Below, one piece after another: positions 6,352-10,120 of a DNA stretch of 10,120 nt (the stretch's first letter is position 1; every line of letters begins with the position of its first letter). Source of the DNA: Enterovibrio sp042096095 (GTDB taxonomy: Bacteria; Pseudomonadota; Gammaproteobacteria; Enterobacterales; Vibrionaceae). Below the pieces are notes generated by a model. The model saw only the letters and a program-made list of their open reading frames with translations, ran no database searches and was not told the origin of the DNA. Position numbers and translations under genes: made by a program. The DNA lies in assembly GCA_042096095.1 (NCBI GenBank), contig JBELME010000143.1:1-10120 (forward strand), given 5' to 3'.

Positions 6352-6999
6352 ATGACTAAAAAAATTCTGCTTTTGATCTTGATGCTGTCGCCAGTTTTGG
6401 CATCGGCAAATATGAATGTGAGTTATTCAGACAAGATTCTAGAGTTGGGATACTCGGTGGATATCAAGGACGATTCGTATTTGTACTTAGGGGCGGATTC
6501 AACCAACTGGTTTGCCGTCGGTTATGGCCATGCCTACATGTTTGAGAATTATGTTCGACTCTCGGGTTATTACGAATATTCCCAATGGGATAATGTGTTG
6601 CTAGGTGACTTTGGTGTGCGAACAAACAGCCATCTTATTGATCTTTCGGTGACTAAATTTTTCCCTGCGTCTTCGATTAAGTTTGGGGGTAAATATGAAC
6701 GGATTGATGACAGTGGCTGGGAGTTTGAAGCAGGCGATAAACAAGCGCTCTACACAGGCTACAGCCGGTATTTTGAAAAGTGGTATGCCTCGGCAACCTT
6801 TACGCATTCATTGAGACAGTATGACGATGAAATGTGGGGTGATAGCGACAGTGATTATCGAAGCAATGAGCTGGAGCTGACGTTGGGATGGAATCAAGTG
6901 TGGAAGGTTTCGCCTTACATTAAAGGCACGGCATTTCGCATGTATGGCGACAATACAGGTTACAGTTGGTCGGTGGGGGCAGTGTTTCCTTTTAATTGA
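6352..6999 (+). CDS. Probable outer-membrane beta-barrel protein, function unknown
   Basis: I do not recognise this 215-residue protein. Residues 1-19 are a typical Sec signal peptide (MTKKILLLIL, then ASA before the expected cleavage at N20). The mature ~196 residues are rich in Tyr, Trp, Gly, Ser and Asp, with short alternating stretches typical of transmembrane beta strands (WFAVGYGHAYMF, VRLSGYYEYSQW, WYASATFTHSL, NELELTLGWNQVW, YSWSVGAVFPF). This suggests a small barrel of about eight to ten strands. The last strand ends FPFN; the usual terminal Phe of barrel proteins is one residue in. Loops are acidic (DDEMWGDSDSDYRSNE). No cysteines occur in the mature part. There is no good ribosome site: the nearest purine stretch, GAGAT, is 14 bases before the ATG. 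The reading of the signal peptide still supports this start. A promoter may overlap the preceding terminator region; none is evident. Confidence 0.8.
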   Translation: MTKKILLLILMLSPVLASANMNVSYSDKILELGYSVDIKDDSYLYLGADSTNWFAVGYGHAYMFENYVRLSGYYEYSQWDNVLLGDFGVRTNSHLIDLSVTKFFPASSIKFGGKYERIDDSGWEFEAGDKQALYTGYSRYFEKWYASATFTHSLRQYDDEMWGDSDSDYRSNELELTLGWNQVWKVSPYIKGTAFRMYGDNTGYSWSVGAVFPFN

Positions 7000-7014
7000 A
7001 ACCAATGCAAAGAC

Positions 7015-7045
7015 AAAAAAACAGGCCGATTAACTCGGCCTGTTT
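7015..7045 (-). terminator. Bidirectional intrinsic terminator between the barrel gene and purU
   Basis: ACAGGCCGA (7021-7029) and TCGGCCTGT (7035-7043) form a perfect 9-bp stem, extendable by two A-T pairs, with a 5-base loop. Read toward purU's 3' side (minus), it is followed by seven T (7021-7015), an excellent terminator for purU. Read on plus it ends in TTTGCGTATATTTTTG, weaker but usable for the barrel gene. The two genes converge here. Confidence 0.92.
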
Positions 7046-7067
7046 GCGTATATTTTTGCAGTTGTGT

Positions 7068-7904
7068 CTACAAAATCACGGTCTTGTTGCCGTACACGAA
7101 AACCTTGTCTTCAAGCACCAAACTGAGTGCATTACTTAGCACTGTTTTCTCGACATCTCGCCCAGCTTTTACCATGTCTTCTGCGCTAAACGTATGGTCA
7201 ACATGCTTGATGTTCTGGTCGATGATTGGGCCTTCATCAAGATCGTTGGTGACGAAGTGCGCCGTTGCCCCCGTGATTTTCACACCGCGTTGGTATGCCT
7301 GATGGTAAGGACGAGCACCAATGAAGGCAGGCAAGAAGCTGTGGTGAATGTTGATGATTTGACGCGGGAAGCGCGCAACAAAGTTTGGTGTGAGCACACG
7401 CATAAACTTTGCCAGTACGATGTAATCAGTCGAGTAGGAATCAATGATCTCGATAACCTGATTTTCGTGCGCTTCGCGTTCGACGTTTTCATGGCTGACA
7501 AAATGAAACGGAATATCAAACTTCTCCGTCAATGCCGCCAGTGTGTTGTGGTTACCGATAACCGCCGCGATATCCACATCTAACGAGCCATCATAGGCTT
7601 TCATCAAAATATCGCCTAAGCAGTGCGATTCCTTGGTGACAAGAATCACCACACGCTTGCGACGCTTTGCATCAACAAGGCTGCGATGGCTACCTGCAGG
7701 CAGTGCTTGGTCGATATCCATCAAGAAGGTTTCAGCATTAAAGATGCCTTCAAGCTCTGTGCGCATGAAGAACTGCCCAGTGCTGTGATCAACGTATTCG
7801 TTGTTATGGATAATGTTGAGCTGATGCTTGTAACAAATGTTGGTGATTTTGGCGATGAGGCCTTGCGCGTCAGGACAATCCGTCAGCAGAGTCTTTCTTT
7901 CCAT
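7068..7904 (-). CDS. purU: Formyltetrahydrofolate deformylase
   Basis: A 278-residue enzyme (E. coli 280) that hydrolyses 10-formyl-tetrahydrofolate to formate and tetrahydrofolate. It balances one-carbon pools and can supply formate for PurT in purine synthesis. An N-terminal ACT regulatory domain (about 1-80, CPDAQGLIAKITNICYKH and FFMRTELEGIF) precedes the formyltransferase-like catalytic domain (about 84-278). Catalytic residues by alignment with PurN are N185 and H187 in NIHHSFLPAFIGARPYH and D223 in DLDEGPIID. The near-identity to E. coli PurU as I remember it is high throughout (HCLGDILMKA, RGVKITGATAHFV, AGRDVEKTVLSNAL, VFVYGNKTVIL). The ATG at 7904 has no evident ribosome site; no upstream in-frame start is available close by, and the protein start fits the family. 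It is divergent from yoaA with its own promoter, and a strong terminator follows. Confidence 0.97.
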   Translation of the reverse strand: MERKTLLTDCPDAQGLIAKITNICYKHQLNIIHNNEYVDHSTGQFFMRTELEGIFNAETFLMDIDQALPAGSHRSLVDAKRRKRVVILVTKESHCLGDILMKAYDGSLDVDIAAVIGNHNTLAALTEKFDIPFHFVSHENVEREAHENQVIEIIDSYSTDYIVLAKFMRVLTPNFVARFPRQIINIHHSFLPAFIGARPYHQAYQRGVKITGATAHFVTNDLDEGPIIDQNIKHVDHTFSAEDMVKAGRDVEKTVLSNALSLVLEDKVFVYGNKTVIL

Positions 7905-7962
7905 AGAAGCGTGAATCTCGCGAAGTCAAAGTGGTGCTGTAAAGCAGATACGTTTTCCATTT

Positions 7963-7991
7963 GTTTTACGCTGAATTTTCCAATAGGTCAA
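7963..7991 (-). promoter_or_regulatory. Sigma70-type promoter for purU
   Basis: On the minus strand TTGACC (7991-7986) and TAAAAC (7968-7963) match the -35 box at five of six and the -10 box at four of six positions, with the optimal 17-base spacer. Transcription would start near 7956, giving a leader of about 50 bases before the purU ATG. Confidence 0.6.
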
Positions 7992-8090
7992 AAATTCGAG
8001 ATAGATGGGGTGAATAGCGCTGTTTTTTCACCGTCATACTCTCACTATCACACCTTTCCCATTTGATGAATGGCAGGTCGGTGGGATTGT

Positions 8091-8099
8091 TGGCATAAT
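8091..8099 (+). promoter_or_regulatory. Extended -10 promoter element for yoaA
   Basis: TGG followed by CATAAT (8094-8099, five of six to TATAAT) makes an extended -10 element. There is no good -35 box 17 bases upstream, as is tolerated for this class. Transcription would start near 8106, about 25 bases before the yoaA ATG. Confidence 0.5.
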
Positions 8100-8113
8100 G
8101 CAGTCCTTTCTAA

Positions 8114-8133
8114 CACTGTATATATGACCAATG
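8114..8133 (+). promoter_or_regulatory. Partial LexA-like (SOS) box over the yoaA start
   Basis: The 20 bases match the LexA consensus TACTGTATATATATACAGTA at 14 positions. The left half, CTGT at 8116-8119 with the A/T centre, is perfect, but the right half has only two of four ACAG bases (CCAA at 8128-8131). It lies just after the predicted transcription start, where a repressor would act. YoaA is reported as damage-inducible in E. coli, as I recall. The degenerate right half keeps confidence low. Confidence 0.35.
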
Positions 8134-10089
8134 ATTTCGAAGGTTTTCTCCACAACAGGTGCGCTCGCGAAAGCCATTAAAGGCTTTCAACCACGTCAAC
8201 CGCAAACGGACATGGCGATGGCTGTTGAGCGCGCGATAAAAGACAGCTCCCAGCTGGTGGTAGAAGCGGGAACGGGTACGGGGAAAACCTATGCCTATCT
8301 TGCGCCTGCGCTGCTTAGTGGCAAGAAAACCATTGTCAGTACAGGGTCGAAAAACCTTCAAGAGCAGCTTTTTCATCGTGACTTGCCGTTGATGATGAAC
8401 ACGCTGGGTTTCACGGGGCGCGTTGCGCTGTTAAAAGGGCGATCCAACTACCTTTGTCCAGAGCGCTTGGGGCGTCAGTTGATTGAAAGTCATGACGGCC
8501 AAGCCGATCCCACCTTGCTCACGCAACTTGTGAAAGTACGCGGTTGGTCATCTGAAACCAAAAGTGGGGATTTGGGCGAGTGCGATGATTTGGCAGAAGA
8601 CAGCCCCATCATTCCTACCATCACGTCAACGAACGACAATTGCCTTGGCAAAGAATGCCCAAGTTATAAAGAATGCTTTGTCGTTAAAGCGCGCAAGAAA
8701 GCAATGGATGCTGATCTTGTCGTGGTGAACCACCATCTTTTCTTGGCTGATTTGGCCATCAAAGAAACTGGATTTGGCGAGTTGATCCCCGAAGCGGAAG
8801 TGTTCATTTTCGATGAGGCCCACCAAATTCCAGACATTGCCAGCCAATACTTCGGTCAAAGCTTGTCTAGCCGCCAGATTCAAGAGCTCGCCAAAGACAT
8901 TCACATCGCATACCGGACGGAACTGCGAGACACCAAGCAGCTTGATAAAGTGGCGGATCGTTTGTCTCATTCGGCGTCGGATTTGCGTATTGTTCTCGGC
9001 GAGCCGGGCTTTCGCGGTAACTGGCGAGAAATCAGCGCGTCACCCGCAGTGGCGCGTGAATTAGTGAGATTGTCAGATGCACTCACGCTCGCCTATGACG
9101 TGATCAAACTGTCGCTAGGGCGCAGCCAATTGTTGGATGCGGCGTTTGAACGCACAACCTTACTCAAAGCGCGATTGGAGCGACTGAGCGACACGTCAAT
9201 TCCCGGTTATTCGTATTGGTATGAGTGCAGTCGTCACCATTTCAGTTTGAACATCACGCCGCTTTCTGTCGCGGAAAAATTCCGTGAACAAATTCAGATG
9301 CAGCAAGGCGCGTGGATCTTCACGTCAGCGACGTTGGCGGTAAACGACGACTTCAGTCATTTCAGCCACCGTTTAGGCTTAGAGCCAGCAGAGCAATTTA
9401 CTTTGCCGAGCCCCTTTGACTATGCATCTCAAGCGATTTTGTGCGTACCCCGCTTTCTACCTGAACCGAACAGCTACGGGTTGGCGGACAAACTGGTAGA
9501 CATGCTCGCGCCTGTGATTGAGCAAAATGGCGGCCGCTGTTTTTTCCTTTGCACGTCTCACCAAATGGTGCGTGATTTATCGGAAGGCTTTCGAGAGCGT
9601 TTTGATTTGCCCGTGCTTGTGCAGGGCGAAATGTCGAAACAGAAATTGTTAGCGGAATTCCTTGAGCTTGGAAATGCGTTATTGGTGGCGACGGGGGCTT
9701 TCTGGGAAGGGATTGACGTTAGAGGCCAAGCCCTGAGCTGTGTTATTATTGATAAATTGCCTTTTACTGCACCGGACGATCCGCTTTTAAAAGCGCGAAT
9801 CGAAGATTGCAGACTGCAAGGGGGCGATCCGTTTTCCCAAGTCCAAATTCCAGATGCTGTTATCACGCTCAAGCAAGGGGTAGGACGTCTTATTCGAGAC
9901 GGACGAGACCACGGCGCATTGATCATTTGTGATAATCGCTTGGTGAGCCGACGCTACGGGGAAACATTCCTTCGCAGTTTACCTCCAATCCCACGTACAC
10001 GGGATTTAGAGAAAGTGAGCGAGTTTCTCGCCGCTATAGACACACATAACAACGATGATGCTGACGTTCCAGCAACGCCTGAGGTGTAA
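8131..10089 (+). CDS. yoaA: DinG/XPD-family iron-sulfur helicase YoaA
   Basis: A 652-residue superfamily 2 ATP-dependent DNA helicase (E. coli about 636). In E. coli YoaA binds the clamp-loader subunit chi (HolC) and promotes tolerance of replication-blocking lesions such as azidothymidine. Walker A is EAGTGTGKT (45-53, K52), Walker B is DEAH (228-231), and later motifs are FTSATL (397-402), GAFWEGIDVRG (522-532) and QGVGRLIRDGRD (582-593). Four cysteines suited to a 4Fe-4S cluster are C109 (NYLC), C171, C176 and C182 (CLGKECPSYKEC). The match to E. coli YoaA, not DinG, is clear in KARKKAMDADLVVVNHHLFLA-type blocks and SLSSRQIQELAKDI. The last ~18 residues are an acidic extension. The ATG at 8131 lacks a clear ribosome site; an out-of-frame ATG lies at 8124. 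tsaB follows without a gap, so the two are likely co-transcribed. Confidence 0.96.
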   Translation: MISKVFSTTGALAKAIKGFQPRQPQTDMAMAVERAIKDSSQLVVEAGTGTGKTYAYLAPALLSGKKTIVSTGSKNLQEQLFHRDLPLMMNTLGFTGRVALLKGRSNYLCPERLGRQLIESHDGQADPTLLTQLVKVRGWSSETKSGDLGECDDLAEDSPIIPTITSTNDNCLGKECPSYKECFVVKARKKAMDADLVVVNHHLFLADLAIKETGFGELIPEAEVFIFDEAHQIPDIASQYFGQSLSSRQIQELAKDIHIAYRTELRDTKQLDKVADRLSHSASDLRIVLGEPGFRGNWREISASPAVARELVRLSDALTLAYDVIKLSLGRSQLLDAAFERTTLLKARLERLSDTSIPGYSYWYECSRHHFSLNITPLSVAEKFREQIQMQQGAWIFTSATLAVNDDFSHFSHRLGLEPAEQFTLPSPFDYASQAILCVPRFLPEPNSYGLADKLVDMLAPVIEQNGGRCFFLCTSHQMVRDLSEGFRERFDLPVLVQGEMSKQKLLAEFLELGNALLVATGAFWEGIDVRGQALSCVIIDKLPFTAPDDPLLKARIEDCRLQGGDPFSQVQIPDAVITLKQGVGRLIRDGRDHGALIICDNRLVSRRYGETFLRSLPPIPRTRDLEKVSEFLAAIDTHNNDDADVPATPEV

Positions 10090-10120
10090 ATGACATCTAA
10101 AATTCTTGCCGTCGACACGG
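10090..10120 (+). CDS. tsaB: tRNA threonylcarbamoyladenosine protein TsaB, 5' end only
   Basis: Only ten codons are present (MTSKILAVDT). The K-I-L-A-V-D-T pattern is the first beta strand of the ASKHA fold at the start of TsaB (YeaZ), which works with TsaD and TsaE to make t6A37 in tRNAs that read ANN codons. The ATG directly abuts the yoaA stop codon, and the ribosome site GAGGTG (10081-10086) is inside the yoaA 3' end, so translation is probably coupled. The identification rests on a short stretch plus the known yoaA-tsaB order in related bacteria. Confidence 0.75.
   Translation, partial: MTSKILAVDT

Noticed and set aside
7944..7959. Possible PurR operator in the purU leader (minus strand)
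   Set aside because: Only about six of eleven defined consensus bases match, and both outer ends are wrong.
8009..8032. GGTGAA-12-TTCACC inverted repeat upstream of yoaA
   Set aside because: The arms are only six bases with a long spacer, and it does not align with the promoter elements of either gene, so chance is a fair explanation.

Overview
The window looks like a chromosomal segment of a gammaproteobacterium of the Vibrionaceae type. This rests on the closeness of ArgS, PurU and YoaA to their E. coli counterparts as I remember them, on the argS/yecM and yoaA-tsaB neighbourhoods, and on a cytoplasmic GGDEF protein with a Vibrio-style N-terminal domain. I cannot name the genus. There are no rRNA or tRNA genes, insertion sequences or CRISPR arrays that I can support. 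Most of the window is ordinary housekeeping DNA.

Left part (1-2353). A partial HIT-family gene runs off the left edge on the minus strand. Divergent to it is a complete DUF924 gene on the plus strand. That gene converges on a minus-strand diguanylate cyclase (GGDEF) gene, and a 10-bp inverted repeat sits at the point of convergence. The GGDEF gene lies downstream of argS, separated from it by a good intrinsic terminator.

Middle (2354-7067). argS (minus, GTG start) and yecM (plus) are divergent across 351 bases that hold a nested inverted repeat followed by a T-run in the argS direction. After yecM come two plus-strand envelope genes that I do not recognise. The first encodes a lipoprotein with a Pro/Asp-rich linker and a tandem decapeptide. 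The second encodes a probable small outer-membrane beta-barrel. A strong terminator lies between them and a bidirectional one follows. This pair is the least explained part of the window.

Right part (7068-10120). purU (minus, 10-formyl-THF hydrolase) and yoaA (plus, XPD/DinG-like iron-sulfur helicase) are divergent. purU has a good sigma70-type promoter. yoaA has an extended -10 element and a partial LexA-like box overlapping its start codon. tsaB begins directly after the yoaA stop codon and runs off the right edge.

Functionally the window joins translation (ArgS, TsaB), one-carbon and purine metabolism (PurU), replication-repair (YoaA), second-messenger signalling (GGDEF) and the cell envelope (the two unknown genes). 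I found no convincing multi-gene novel system. The best candidates for new biology are the lipoprotein/barrel pair and the structured argS leader.
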